A stretch of 64,000 bases of DNA, taken from contig NZ_CP011663.1 in the NCBI RefSeq assembly GCF_001020205.1, forward strand, positions 1,736,001 to 1,800,000, in the 5' to 3' direction. Made by a program: the position numbers and the translations under genes. The notes below the pieces were generated by a model that saw only the letters and a program-made list of their open reading frames with translations, made no database searches and was not told the origin of the DNA. Origin of the DNA: Clostridium sporogenes (GTDB lineage Bacteria > Bacillota > Clostridia > Clostridiales > Clostridiaceae). This document shows, piece after piece, positions 51,570-61,274 of the stretch. The stretch's first letter is position 1; every line of letters starts with the position of its first letter.

Positions 51570-53046
51570 TGAAAAGTAGGAGTAGTATATTTAAAAATAA
51601 CAAAATTATACTCCGATATATTGGTATTTTAACCATAATAATTGGAATAATTGTTTTACTACCTTTAATAGTTATAATTGCTTATCCAAATGAAAGTAAA
51701 TATGCAATTGATTTTATAATACCATCAATTATTGCCATATCTATTGGTTTTATGTTAAGTTATTTTATAAAATTAGATAAAAATCAAAAGCTATCTATGG
51801 GGCAAGATACTATAATAGTTGTAATTGTGTGGATTTTGGCTAGTTTTTTTTCTGCAATTCCATTTATAATATCTAAACAGTTAAATTTTACACAAGCATA
51901 TTTTGAAGCTGTAAGTGGATGGACTACAACAGGTTTATCAGTAGTTGATGTTGAAGTTACACCAAAAATATATTTAATGCATAGAAGCATTATGCAATTT
52001 TTTGGTGGAGTTGGTCTTGTTCTAGTAATGGTATCAGCATTATCAGAAACTTTTGGAATGAATCTTTATTCTTCAGAAGGTCATTCAGATAAGTTATTAC
52101 CAAATCTTCTTAGATCTTCTAGAATGATTATGTCAATTTATGTTGGATATATTATTGCAGGTACAGTATTATATTATATTTTTGGAATGCCTTTATTTGA
52201 TGGTATAAATCATTCCATAGCAGCTTTATCTACTGGTGGATTTGGGATCAAGAGAGATAGTGTAGGAGCATATAAAAGTTTTTCAATTGAATTGATAACA
52301 ATAATCTTAATGATTCTAGGGACAACAAATTTTGCTGCACATTTACTGCTTGTGAGAGGAAAATTTAAGAAGTTTTTTAAAATAGGAGAAGTAAGATTTA
52401 TGTTTCTATTACTTGGAGTATCAATACCTTTAGCGACATTTTTTTCATTGAAAAATATTTATGGAGGTTTTTCAAAAGCTTTTAGAATTTCTGCTTTTCA
52501 GATGGTATCAGCACTTTCAACTACGGGATTTTCTACTGTAAGTTTTAATAATTGGAATTCTTTTTCAATATTCACCATGATTATTTTAATGATTATAGGA
52601 GGGGGAGCAGGTTCTACTGCTGGAGGAATAAAAATATATAGAGTATATTTAATGGTTAAAACATTTTTATGGAATTTAAAGAAAAAATTTATGCCTGAAC
52701 ATATGGTTAATGAAAATTTTGTTTTTAGACCAGAGGGCAAGATATATATATAAAAGAAAATAATATATTAGAAGCATCTAATTATGCATTTATTTATATT
52801 GTTTTATTATTTATAGGCACTGGCATTATAGTAGCAAATGGATATTCGCTACAAGATGCTTTATTTGAATTTGCATCATCAATTGGAACGGTAGGATTAT
52901 CGGTAGGTATTACGTCACCTATTGCATCCCCTATTGTTTTATGGACTGAAATATTTGGAATGTTATTTGGGAGATTAGAAATATATGTTATTTTTATAGC
53001 TGTAATTAAAATAGCTAAAGATGTAAAGGGGTTATCAAGAATATAA
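51569..53046 (+). pseudogene. trkH: TrkH-type potassium uptake channel, frameshifted at a TA repeat
   Basis: Membrane K+ channel with pore loops at SGWTTTGLSVVD, ALSTGGFGIKRD and SALSTTGFSTVSF. The first frame stops at 52751-52753 after 394 residues, just after GGGAGSTAGGIKIYR. The missing fourth loop continues in another frame (52754-53046: KENNILEASNYAFIY, SSIGTVGLSVGITSP and terminal KGLSRI). Removing one TA from the (TA)5 tract at 52743-52752 restores KIYIKENN in frame. Either a pseudogene, a phase-variable gene or a sequencing error. The intact protein would have about 490 residues. Confidence 0.85.
52743..52752 (+). repeat. (TA)5 tract at the trkH frameshift
   Basis: Five TA units inside trkH; four units would give an open frame, five give an immediate TAA. 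A dinucleotide tract is prone to slippage. Confidence 0.7.
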
Positions 53047-53084
53047 ATTCAACATATTGGAGAAAGTAGATTATTTATAAACAG

Positions 53085-53134
53085 AATCTAGTGAAGAATT
53101 ATTATTTATAGTAACATTTTCACTAGATTTTTAT
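53085..53134 (+). terminator. Terminator after trkH
   Basis: AATCTAGTGAA / TTCACTAGATT with a 21-base loop, followed by TTTAT. It also lies downstream of the convergent hemolysin III gene. Confidence 0.65.
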
Positions 53135-53193
53135 GTTTGTTATAAACATTATAATTATATAAGTAATCAATTTACCAGTAGCACTTTTGGAGT

Positions 53194-53844
53194 TTACATA
53201 TACATTACATAATTTGACATAAGTATAAAATGACATAAGCTTCCCATAAGTACAAATATATGAAAAATATCATGAAAATTAAGATATTTACTAGCGATTT
53301 TAGGTCGTTTTGTACCATAAATTACTGCACCTATAGAATAGGCAATTCCACCACTTATTAACCAAAATAGGCCTCCAAAGGAAAGAGTTTTAGATAATGG
53401 AAATATTGCAATAACTATAAGCCATCCCATAATTAAATAAAAACCAGTAGATATCCATCTTGGGGCAGAAAACCAAAAATTTTTAACTAGTATCCCAATA
53501 ATAGCTAAAGTCCAAATAATAGCTAACATGGCTAATCCAAAGGTTCCTTTTAAGGCTAATAAACAAATAGGAGTATAGCTACCTGCAATCAAAACATAAA
53601 TCATTGAGTGGTCTATTCTCCTTAATATTCTAATGGATTTTTCTGAAGTTGTTACCAAGTGATATATAGAGCTAGCAGTATATAGTAATATTAAACTTCC
53701 GCCGAAAATTGAAAAAACTGTAATATGCAAAGGGCTATTTTGGAATATTGAGTAATTAACCAATACTATAAGCCCTACTATAGACATAATAGCTCCAAAC
53801 AAATGAGTTAAACCACTTACTGGATCTCTAAATTTTTTAAACAT
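53194..53844 (-). CDS. Hemolysin III / YqfA-family membrane protein
   Basis: 216 residues with seven membrane segments. Family motifs: FRDPVSGLTHLFGAIMS at the start, LYTASSIYHL, RRIDHSMIYVLIAGSYTP and a C-terminal HDIFHIFVLMGSLCHF. These histidines and aspartate belong to the PAQR/HlyIII zinc site. The ATG at 53844 is spaced correctly from GAGAGG; an upstream ATG has no ribosome site. Despite the name, the housekeeping role of these proteins is uncertain (membrane homeostasis). Confidence 0.88.
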   Translation of the reverse strand: MFKKFRDPVSGLTHLFGAIMSIVGLIVLVNYSIFQNSPLHITVFSIFGGSLILLYTASSIYHLVTTSEKSIRILRRIDHSMIYVLIAGSYTPICLLALKGTFGLAMLAIIWTLAIIGILVKNFWFSAPRWISTGFYLIMGWLIVIAIFPLSKTLSFGGLFWLISGGIAYSIGAVIYGTKRPKIASKYLNFHDIFHIFVLMGSLCHFILMSNYVMYM

Positions 53845-53878
53845 AAAAAACATCCTCTCTAAATTGCATTGATATAAT

Positions 53879-53905
53879 AACATGTAGTTTTAAAAACTAC
53901 GTGTT
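53879..53905. promoter_or_regulatory. Inverted repeat upstream of the hemolysin III gene
   Basis: AACATGTAGTTTT / AAAACTACGTGTT, 13-base arms with one mismatch around a single A, 35 bp before the start. It is a candidate operator. The rest of the 53884-54281 gap is very AT-rich without other recognisable sites. Confidence 0.45.
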
Positions 53906-54281
53906 ATATTACTATCATTTTAATACTAAATATAAAATTTTTCAAGATGTTAATATAAAATTTAGGATATTTTTATTTAATCACCATTTGTTCTAATACT
54001 AGCCATTTATTTTCTAAAAGAAATTTATAGTAAATTAGTATTCTATCTAAGATATTTTATATAAAGTTAAATTAAAAATTTTATTTAAAAGTAATTTGTT
54101 TTTATACATTTATTTATCCATTAGTTAATAAGACATATAGTTTTTAGGTAAGATTATATTAATAATTAAAATATAAAAATAGTGAAATAAACTATGAATA
54201 TAGGTTTTTATTACTATATATTAGAGTAGAATATATAGATTTGTAGTAGTTAATACTATATAATTGTAATGAGGTGATTTT

Positions 54282-54878
54282 ATGGAATATAATGAAGAAA
54301 ATTTAGAAACTATCCTTTCAAATATTACAGAATTTAATGATATTAAACTTTCAGATATTCCAGATATAGATTTATATATGGATCAAGTAATTACACTATT
54401 TGATATGAAACTAAAATCATTAAAAAGAGATGAAAATGATAAAATTATGACTAAAACTATGGTTAATAATTATGCTAAAGGTAAATTTTTTCCAACTGTA
54501 AAGGGAAAAAAATATACCAAAGAGCAAATAATTTTATTAGAAATGATTTATAATTTAAAACAAAGCCTATCTCTTTCAGACATTGAAACAGTGCTTATAC
54601 CAATCATGGAAAGTATACATAAAGAAGAAAATAAATTCCCAACAGTTGAAGATTTATATGGAACTTTTTTAAGCGTAAAGGAAATTGAGTTAAAGAACTT
54701 TCATGAAGAGTTTAATAAATTAAGTAGCATAATAAAGGAGAAATCTGAAAAATTACAGGGAGAAGATGCAAAATTAAAAGAAGTAGTTTTATTAATTTTT
54801 ACTTTAATTAGTAAGGCTAATATGGAAAAGAGAATGGCAGAAAAATTAATAGATAACTTTTTAAAAGATAATAAATGA
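54282..54878 (+). CDS. DUF1836-family protein
   Basis: 198 residues with the DUF1836 pattern IKLSDIPDIDLYMDQVITLF, MTKTMVNNYAKGKFFPTVKG and KKYTKEQIILLEMIYNLKQ. The N-terminal half looks like a MerR-type helix-turn-helix, so a transcription-factor or nucleic-acid-binding role is possible, though none is established. ATG follows TGAGGTGATTTT. Monocistronic, with its own terminator. Confidence 0.85.
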   Translation: MEYNEENLETILSNITEFNDIKLSDIPDIDLYMDQVITLFDMKLKSLKRDENDKIMTKTMVNNYAKGKFFPTVKGKKYTKEQIILLEMIYNLKQSLSLSDIETVLIPIMESIHKEENKFPTVEDLYGTFLSVKEIELKNFHEEFNKLSSIIKEKSEKLQGEDAKLKEVVLLIFTLISKANMEKRMAEKLIDNFLKDNK

Positions 54879-54900
54879 TTGTTAAAATACAGATAAATTA

Positions 54901-54936
54901 TAAAGAGACTAAAGGATAAAGTCTCTTTATTTTAAG
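54901..54936 (+). terminator. Terminator after the DUF1836 gene
   Basis: TAAAGAGACT / AGTCTCTTTA with a nine-base loop, followed by TTTTA. Confidence 0.85.
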
Positions 54937-54962
54937 TTATAAATAGGGAGAGAGGATTAGCT

Positions 54963-55658
54963 ATGATAAAAAAAATTCTTATAATAGAAGATGAGTTAGC
55001 TATAGCTGATTTAATGAGCTACTCATTAAAGAAGGAAGGATATATAGTAAAAACTGTAGATAATGGAAGTGAGGGTATAGAAATTACGGAAAGTTTTAAG
55101 CCCAATCTTATAATATTAGACTTAATGCTTCCAGATATAAGTGGTTTTGATGTATGTAGAAATATAACCCAAAGTTTTAATATACCTATAATTATGATTA
55201 CGGCTAAATGTGATATAACAGACAAGGTATTAGGACTTGAGTTAGGAGCAGATGATTATATAACCAAGCCTTTTGATATGAGAGAAGTACTTGTAAGAAT
55301 AAGATCTATATTTAGAAGAATAGATATTATAGAAAAGAGTGTGATAAATAAGGAAGTATCTTATATAAGTGTTGGTAAGGATATAAAAATATATGAAGAT
55401 GAAAGAGTAGTTGTAAAGGAAAAGAAAGAAGTAGAATTTACACCAAAGGAATTTGATTTATTAATATTTTTAGCTGAAAATAAGGGAAAAGTTTTTTCTA
55501 GAGCACAACTTTTAGATATGGTATGGGGCTTTGAATATCTAGGTGATACAAGAACAGTGGATATTCATATACAGAGAATAAGAAAAAAATTAGAAGAAGA
55601 TAAAGGTAGTTCTATTATAGAAACTGTATTTGGTGTTGGGTATAAATTAAATAATTAG
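54963..55658 (+). CDS. OmpR-family response regulator
   Basis: 231 residues. Receiver pocket EDE, phospho-acceptor in LIILDLMLPDISG (about D53), ITKPF switch; winged helix with RAQLLDMVWGFEYLGDTRTVD and VFGVGYKLN. ATG follows GAGAGAGGATTAGCT. Paired with the kinase directly downstream. Three membrane-anchored proteins encoded next are the probable regulon or signal partners. Confidence 0.92.
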   Translation: MIKKILIIEDELAIADLMSYSLKKEGYIVKTVDNGSEGIEITESFKPNLIILDLMLPDISGFDVCRNITQSFNIPIIMITAKCDITDKVLGLELGADDYITKPFDMREVLVRIRSIFRRIDIIEKSVINKEVSYISVGKDIKIYEDERVVVKEKKEVEFTPKEFDLLIFLAENKGKVFSRAQLLDMVWGFEYLGDTRTVDIHIQRIRKKLEEDKGSSIIETVFGVGYKLNN

Positions 55659-55669
55659 AGGTGAAAATA

Positions 55670-57121
55670 TTGAAAATTTCTGTAAGGTATAAAATGTTAA
55701 TAAGCTTTTCCTTTGTGTTTTTTATAGGAATTATAGTCCTTATATATTCTACAGAAAAAATTATAAACAATAACAATGAATATATAATAGAAAAAGAGAT
55801 GAAACAGGTAAGAAAAGATATAGATATATATTTAAAGCAATATTTTATACTTAATGATATTCAGCCTAACAAATCTGTATTTAAGGTTGAAGGTAAGGAT
55901 ATTACAGAAGAATTAAGTTATAAAATAGGAGATGAAATAACTTTATATTCTCAAAGAGGAGAAATATTATGGGATTCCTATGGTCAGAAAGATAATAAGG
56001 ATAGTGAAGAGGATTTAAAGTTAGCTTTAAAAGGAAAAACTTCTTACAGTATAAATAAAAGAGATAATAAAATTTCTGTAAGCTTAAGTTATCCAGTAAA
56101 TTTAGATAACAACAATATAGGTATATTAAGATATAGTCGTGATTATACAGGACTTTATAAAAGAAGTAATCATATTATAAACACTATAAAAATAATAGCA
56201 ATTACTTTGTTTTTATTTATAGTACTATTGTCCTCTATATTAGCAAAACATATAACTAGACCTATAATAAAACTTCAAGAGGCTTCTAAAAAAATAGAAG
56301 AAGGAAACTTTGAAGTGAAAATATGTCCAAGCTCTAGAGATGAAATTGGAGAATTGGCAAAAAGTTTTAAAAGTATGGTAGATACTATAAAAGAACAAAT
56401 TGTAACTATAAAAAAGGATAGGGATGCGCTAAAAGAATTAGAAATGAGCAGAAAGATATTTTTTGATAATGTAACCCATGAATTAAAGACACCTATAACT
56501 ACTATTTTAGGATATTCTGAAATAATAGAGGAAAATGGATTTACAGATGAAGAATTTTTTAAAAAGGGTATAAGTCATGTAATACAGGAAAGTGAAAGAT
56601 TAAATAGGATGGTAGTGGAACTTTTAAACCTTTCTAAAAATACATATAAAGATTTTTCTTATGAATTTATGCCTATGGATTTATCTAACATATTAAGTGT
56701 TACCTGTGAAGAAATGATTATAAAAGCTAAAAGATATAATATGGTTATAGAAAGTAAAATAGAATATGGAATAAATATTAAAGGTGATAAAGATAAATTA
56801 AAACAAGTTTTTATAAATATTATTGATAATTCAATAAAGTATGGATATGTAAATTCAATTATAAAAGTAAGGTGTTATATAAAAAACAATAATGCCATTA
56901 TAGAAGTAGAGGATAAAGGAGATGGAATAGCTTCAAAAAATATAGAAAATATATTTCAACCCTTTTTTAGAGTAAATAAAAAATCTTCTAGGGAAAAAGG
57001 TGGAAATGGATTAGGTCTTGCCATAGTAAAGGCTATAGTTGAAAAACATGATGGGAAAATTTCAGTAGAAAGCAAAGTAAAGGAATGGACAAAAATTATA
57101 ATAGAATTTCCACTATTATAA
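55670..57121 (+). CDS. Sensor histidine kinase
   Basis: 483 residues. Two membrane helices (about 10-30 and 168-190) around an extracellular domain of about 135 residues, HAMP (about 190-245), phospho-histidine in DNVTHELKTPITTILG, N box INIIDNSIKYG, G boxes DKGDGIA and GNGLGLAIV. The TTG at 55670 is chosen since AGGTG lies six bases upstream; a GTG three codons earlier overlaps that site. Confidence 0.9.
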   Translation: MKISVRYKMLISFSFVFFIGIIVLIYSTEKIINNNNEYIIEKEMKQVRKDIDIYLKQYFILNDIQPNKSVFKVEGKDITEELSYKIGDEITLYSQRGEILWDSYGQKDNKDSEEDLKLALKGKTSYSINKRDNKISVSLSYPVNLDNNNIGILRYSRDYTGLYKRSNHIINTIKIIAITLFLFIVLLSSILAKHITRPIIKLQEASKKIEEGNFEVKICPSSRDEIGELAKSFKSMVDTIKEQIVTIKKDRDALKELEMSRKIFFDNVTHELKTPITTILGYSEIIEENGFTDEEFFKKGISHVIQESERLNRMVVELLNLSKNTYKDFSYEFMPMDLSNILSVTCEEMIIKAKRYNMVIESKIEYGINIKGDKDKLKQVFINIIDNSIKYGYVNSIIKVRCYIKNNNAIIEVEDKGDGIASKNIENIFQPFFRVNKKSSREKGGNGLGLAIVKAIVEKHDGKISVESKVKEWTKIIIEFPLL

Positions 57122-57203
57122 TTTTTACAATTTAGATACAAATTTAATAAATTTGGATACAATTGTGATTTAAAATATAAATTAGATATTTAAGGAGGAA
57201 ATT

Positions 57204-58370
57204 GTGAATAGATGTAAACTTAAAAGTATAGTTTTCATTATAATAATTGTGTTCATAAGTGTTTATTTTATAAAATACGAAAAAGCAGATTATACTAAGG
57301 TTTTTACTTTAGATGAAAAAGATTTTGAAGAAAATATGCTAAAAAAGGATAGAAGTGAGATTATTTCTTTAAATAAAGTGAAGAAAATTCCATTTAAAGG
57401 AATATGCGAACGTTGTGATTTTATAGATGAAAACAACATAATGTATACTACTAGGAATAGTAGCGATAGTTTTCTTGATTCTAAGGATAATAAAGTTAAT
57501 TATTTTCAAATAAATGGTTTAAATATTAAAGAAAATAAGTCTAAAATATTAAATCCAGTACATAATAAAAGTCAAAAATTTATAATAGCATCACCGGATA
57601 AAAAGAATTTATTCTATAGCCAAGGTAAGGATGTACTAGAAAAAAATAATTATGAAACTAAGAATAAGGAAGATAAAAATTATATTTATAATATAAATAA
57701 CAATAAAAGTATAAATATTGATTATAAAACATTTTTAAAATGGATGCCAGATAGCAGTGGATATATAGGTATAAAGGAAAATTTATTTCTTTATGATATA
57801 AGCAATAATAAAAAAATAAGTATATTAAATGAAAAGCAGATAAAAAGGTTAGGAAATATTTATAATGTATGTATTACAAAAGATTGTAAAAATATATTTT
57901 TACAATGTTATAAAGGGGATGAAGATTTTTATAGTTATATTTATCATGTAAATTTAGATAATCCTAAAAAAGTTTCTTTTGTAGTTAAAGGAAATATAAA
58001 AAAGATAGATGTTTTAGATAAAGAAAATTTAATTTTTACAGGCAAATTTAATAATGAAAAAGCTTTGTATATATATAATATACCTAATAGAGAAATAAAT
58101 AAGTTTATTGATGCTGAAGTAATAATGTTTAAGCTATCAAATGATATAAAAAATATAGCCTATGTAAAGATGGATAAAGAAGGTAATACAAATCTTTATG
58201 CTGCAAAGATAGATAAGAATACTATAGGGCACAATTTAATGTTATATAAAAATATTTATATAAAAAGCAATAATTTAAATTGGAGCGAAAATAGTAAAGA
58301 ATTAATAGCATCTTTTTATGAAGATAAGGAGGATAGCCACAATTTAGTATACATGTTTTATTTTAAATAA
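57204..58370 (+). CDS. Membrane-anchored extracellular propeller-like protein
   Basis: 388 residues. One N-terminal signal anchor (about 7-25) followed by an extracellular domain of short strand-turn repeats (for example FIIASPDKKNLFYSQGKD, FLKWMPDSSGYIGIKENLFL, NWSENSKELIASFYED), which read like TolB/WD40 beta-propeller blades. No catalytic motif was found. GTG start after TTAAGGAGGAAATT. Part of an apparent operon with the phosphodiester glycosidase-domain gene and a second propeller-like gene. Confidence 0.65.
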   Translation: MNRCKLKSIVFIIIIVFISVYFIKYEKADYTKVFTLDEKDFEENMLKKDRSEIISLNKVKKIPFKGICERCDFIDENNIMYTTRNSSDSFLDSKDNKVNYFQINGLNIKENKSKILNPVHNKSQKFIIASPDKKNLFYSQGKDVLEKNNYETKNKEDKNYIYNINNNKSINIDYKTFLKWMPDSSGYIGIKENLFLYDISNNKKISILNEKQIKRLGNIYNVCITKDCKNIFLQCYKGDEDFYSYIYHVNLDNPKKVSFVVKGNIKKIDVLDKENLIFTGKFNNEKALYIYNIPNREINKFIDAEVIMFKLSNDIKNIAYVKMDKEGNTNLYAAKIDKNTIGHNLMLYKNIYIKSNNLNWSENSKELIASFYEDKEDSHNLVYMFYFK

Positions 58371-58384
58371 AGGAGAGATTCTTA

Positions 58385-59374
58385 TTGGTAAATAAAAAAA
58401 GAAAGAAGAAAAAAAAGTTATCTATAAAAAAGTTTGCATTTTTTATAGTATATCAAGTTCTATTTATTAGCATAACAGGAATGCTTCTAGTATTTCATGG
58501 ACCCTTTCAAAATGTAAAAAAGATTTTAGTAGGTACAGCAATGTCTACCTTTAAGCATCAATATATAGCTACCATGTTTTTATCCAAGGATGAAATAAGC
58601 AAAATCGTAAGTAATCCTAAAGTATATGATAAGCAAAAAGTTGGAGCTATAGATATAAAGGGAATAGATGATAAAAGTATAACTAGATATAATGTTCATC
58701 AAAAGAGATTTGATGGCTATATATTGGAAATCAAAGATCCTAAAAGAATTAAAGTAGCTTGCACAAGTAAATTAGGAGTGCAAGGTCAAAGAGTAAGTGA
58801 AATGGCAGAGGAAAAAGGTACTGTAGCTGCCATAAATGGAGGAGGATTTTTTGATAAAAATGATAGTGGTAAAGAATGGGTAGGTACTGGGGCCTATCCA
58901 GAGGGTATAGTAATATCTGATGGGAAGCCTGTATCTAAAAATGTTAAAGGAGATGAAAAAGTTGATGTTATGGCCTTTAATAATGAAGGAGAGTTAATTG
59001 TAGGAAAACGAAGTTACAATGAATTAAAAGAAATGAATATAAAAGAAGCACTATCCTTTAATAGAACTTTAATAGTTAATGGGAATCCCCAAGTAGAAGA
59101 TGAGGGCGAACAGGGACTTCAGCCAAGAACTGCTATAGGACAAAAGGAAGATGGAACGGTAGTGTTCCTAGTTATTGATGGAAGAAAATTATTTAAAGAA
59201 GGAGCAAGTTTAAAGGATGTACAGGATATTCTTTTAGATAGAGGAGTATGGAATGCAGGAAACTTAGATGGAGGGGCATCCGCTACTATGTACTATAAAG
59301 GGGAAGTAATAAATAATCCTTGTAATAGTACTGGTGAAAGAACTGTTGCCACATGCTTTTATGTGGAACCTTAA
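58385..59374 (+). CDS. Extracellular phosphodiester glycosidase (NAGPA) domain protein
   Basis: 329 residues. A lysine-rich start and one signal anchor (about 16-40), then a NAGPA domain (about 130-328): VAAINGGGFFDKNDSGKEW, GAYPEGIVISDGK, QPRTAIGQKEDGTVVFLVID and NLDGGASATMYY, all conserved in this family. Such enzymes cut sugar-phosphodiester bonds, e.g. uncovering GlcNAc-phosphate or trimming wall polymers. A wall teichoic acid or polysaccharide role is inferred. TTG start after AAAGGAGAGATTCTTA. Confidence 0.88.
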   Translation: MVNKKRKKKKKLSIKKFAFFIVYQVLFISITGMLLVFHGPFQNVKKILVGTAMSTFKHQYIATMFLSKDEISKIVSNPKVYDKQKVGAIDIKGIDDKSITRYNVHQKRFDGYILEIKDPKRIKVACTSKLGVQGQRVSEMAEEKGTVAAINGGGFFDKNDSGKEWVGTGAYPEGIVISDGKPVSKNVKGDEKVDVMAFNNEGELIVGKRSYNELKEMNIKEALSFNRTLIVNGNPQVEDEGEQGLQPRTAIGQKEDGTVVFLVIDGRKLFKEGASLKDVQDILLDRGVWNAGNLDGGASATMYYKGEVINNPCNSTGERTVATCFYVEP

Positions 59375-59394
59375 AATTTAAGGAGAGTGTAAAG

Positions 59395-60438
59395 ATGAAG
59401 TTAGCAAAAAGATTAATTATATGGAGTATAATACCTTTAACTTTTGAACTTGCTGGGCTTTTTTATGTGGACAAATATTATTTAGCTACTAAAGGACAGT
59501 GTGAAATAGAAAAAGTAGAAGAAAAACAAGAAAAAGTAGTAGATGAGAATATGCAAATACCAATTCCAAACGAGGCTAAAGATATTAAGCTTTCTTATGA
59601 TGGAAAGTATGTTTCTTATAAAGAAAATAATAATATAAATATAATCAACACAACTAATGGTGAGAATAAAAAAGTGGAGATACCAACTGAAGGGAAGATC
59701 TGTTATTATACATGGCTAAAAGATAGACATAGAATGTACATATGGGAAAAGTTTAGTGATGATTCTGATTATTTAAAGGTATGCTATTATGATAGAGATA
59801 AGGATAAGAGAGCTATTGTAGCAGATAATCACTATGAAGAAGTAAAAATTCCACTTAAAAGTTCAGAATATAAAGTTCAAGATCATGTAGTATCAACCCT
59901 TAATGGAGCGGAATATGTAAAGGTGGAAACAAATAATAATAGAAGTGATATTTATAGACTTAATATAATGTCACAAATAGAAAAATACAAATCATATTCT
60001 AAAATAGGAAGAATAGATGCATTAAATAGAGATGATAATTTTATATATGAGGATCTACGTTATGGAAAGGTGAGAATTAGTGAAAGAGAAAATTCTTTAA
60101 GTATACCAGAAACAGATAATTTATGTGTTTTAGGGGTAGATGGAGAAGATAATGTGTATGTTGGCAATGTAATAGATGAAAAAGTTGACAAAGTTTTTTA
60201 TGGAAGTTTAAAGGAAAATGAAAGTTCTTGGAAACAAGTTAAATTAAATAAACCTATAGATAAAGAGGACATATATATATCAAAAAATAGTAAAGTATAT
60301 ACCAATAATAAAATGGAAGGTATAGTAAAGGATGTACTTTCAGGAAAAGAAATAAAGTATAAAGGTAAATTAGTGCAATACTATAACAAAGGTATAGGAA
60401 TAGTGAATGAAGGAAAGTTTAGTAAGATAAAATTTTAG
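59395..60438 (+). CDS. Second membrane-anchored propeller-like protein
   Basis: 347 residues. A signal anchor at about 8-30, then a repeat domain of strand-rich blades (KDIKLSYDGKYVSYKENNNI, YYTWLKDRHRMYIWEKFSDD, LGVDGEDNVYVGNVIDEKVD). It resembles the 57204 product in layout but not closely in sequence. The ATG at 59395 follows TTAAGGAGAGTGTAAAG. Together the two may scaffold or regulate the glycosidase on the outer face of the membrane. Confidence 0.65.
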   Translation: MKLAKRLIIWSIIPLTFELAGLFYVDKYYLATKGQCEIEKVEEKQEKVVDENMQIPIPNEAKDIKLSYDGKYVSYKENNNINIINTTNGENKKVEIPTEGKICYYTWLKDRHRMYIWEKFSDDSDYLKVCYYDRDKDKRAIVADNHYEEVKIPLKSSEYKVQDHVVSTLNGAEYVKVETNNNRSDIYRLNIMSQIEKYKSYSKIGRIDALNRDDNFIYEDLRYGKVRISERENSLSIPETDNLCVLGVDGEDNVYVGNVIDEKVDKVFYGSLKENESSWKQVKLNKPIDKEDIYISKNSKVYTNNKMEGIVKDVLSGKEIKYKGKLVQYYNKGIGIVNEGKFSKIKF

Positions 60439-60441
60439 ATA

Positions 60442-60478
60442 AACAAAAGTCAATGAATATAATTCATTGACTTTTGTT
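60442..60478 (+). terminator. Terminator containing a TetR-type operator
   Basis: AACAAAAGTCAATGAAT-ata-ATTCATTGACTTTTGTT, a perfect 17-bp stem followed by TATT. Its core (60450-60470) matches 17 of 21 bases at 61222-61242 before the MATE gene, so it may also be the operator of the TetR-type gene. Confidence 0.7.
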
Positions 60479-60524
60479 TATTGGAAGCATATACTATATT
60501 TAGATGAGAAAGGAGGTAGGCTAT

Positions 60525-61106
60525 ATGGTAAGAATTTCAAAAGATCCTGAAGTTCGTAAGCAGGAAATATTAGAGGCAGCAATGAAGTTATTTTATATGA
60601 AAGGCTATGAAGCAACTTCTATGGCAGATATAGCAAAGGAGATAAATGTAGTTCAGGGTTTATGTTACCGTTACTTTAAATCTAAACAAGAACTTTTTGA
60701 TATTGCCATGGAGCAGTATGCCAAGGAATGTTCAGAAAAATTTTTAACAGTAATTTGTGATGATAAAAAAAATTTAATAGAACGTATGGATGCTATGACT
60801 GAACTTATGCAGAGCCAAGAAAATAATAGTAAATATCATGATTTTTATCATAAGGTTGGTAATGAAATGTTACATGAACAACTTATGATAAAAATTGCAA
60901 AGAATTTAATTCCTTCTGTGAGTAAAGAGTTAACGAAAATGGCTGAAAAAGGAGAAATTCAAATTAGTAGTGATGATGTGGAGGTTGTCACTAATTTTAT
61001 AATGTATGGACAAATTGGTGTTTTAGGTTGCGAAAATATTCCTATGGATGAAAAAATTAAAGAAATGCGTAAATTTATAGATTTACTATTAGGTATAAAA
61101 CAATAA
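60525..61106 (+). CDS. TetR-family regulator of the adjacent MATE pump
   Basis: 193 residues. Helix-turn-helix about 14-60 (EILEAAMKLFYMKGYEATSM, VVQGLCYRYFKSKQELFD); the rest is a helical ligand domain. ATG at 60525 follows AAAGGAGGTAGGCTAT, a near-perfect ribosome site; the ATG seven codons upstream precedes it. Shared operator-like sequences before this gene and the MATE gene suggest autoregulation and control of efflux. Confidence 0.9.
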   Translation: MVRISKDPEVRKQEILEAAMKLFYMKGYEATSMADIAKEINVVQGLCYRYFKSKQELFDIAMEQYAKECSEKFLTVICDDKKNLIERMDAMTELMQSQENNSKYHDFYHKVGNEMLHEQLMIKIAKNLIPSVSKELTKMAEKGEIQISSDDVEVVTNFIMYGQIGVLGCENIPMDEKIKEMRKFIDLLLGIKQ

Positions 61107-61221
61107 AAATATAATATGATTTTTTATATTACATAGAAATTTAATAAAATATCCCTAATAAAGTATTGATGTAATAAAATATTTTGTTAGGGTAAAAAAA
61201 TACTATATGAATGAATCAAGT

Positions 61222-61242
61222 TCAATGACTTTAATTCATTAT
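61222..61242 (+). promoter_or_regulatory. Operator-like site before the MATE gene
   Basis: TCAATGACTTTAATTCATT matches the core of the palindrome in front of the TetR-type gene (17 of 21 positions). Located 33 bp before the GTG start, overlapping the likely promoter. Confidence 0.5.
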
Positions 61243-61274
61243 AACATAATAATTATAGAAAGAAGAGGATTTAA

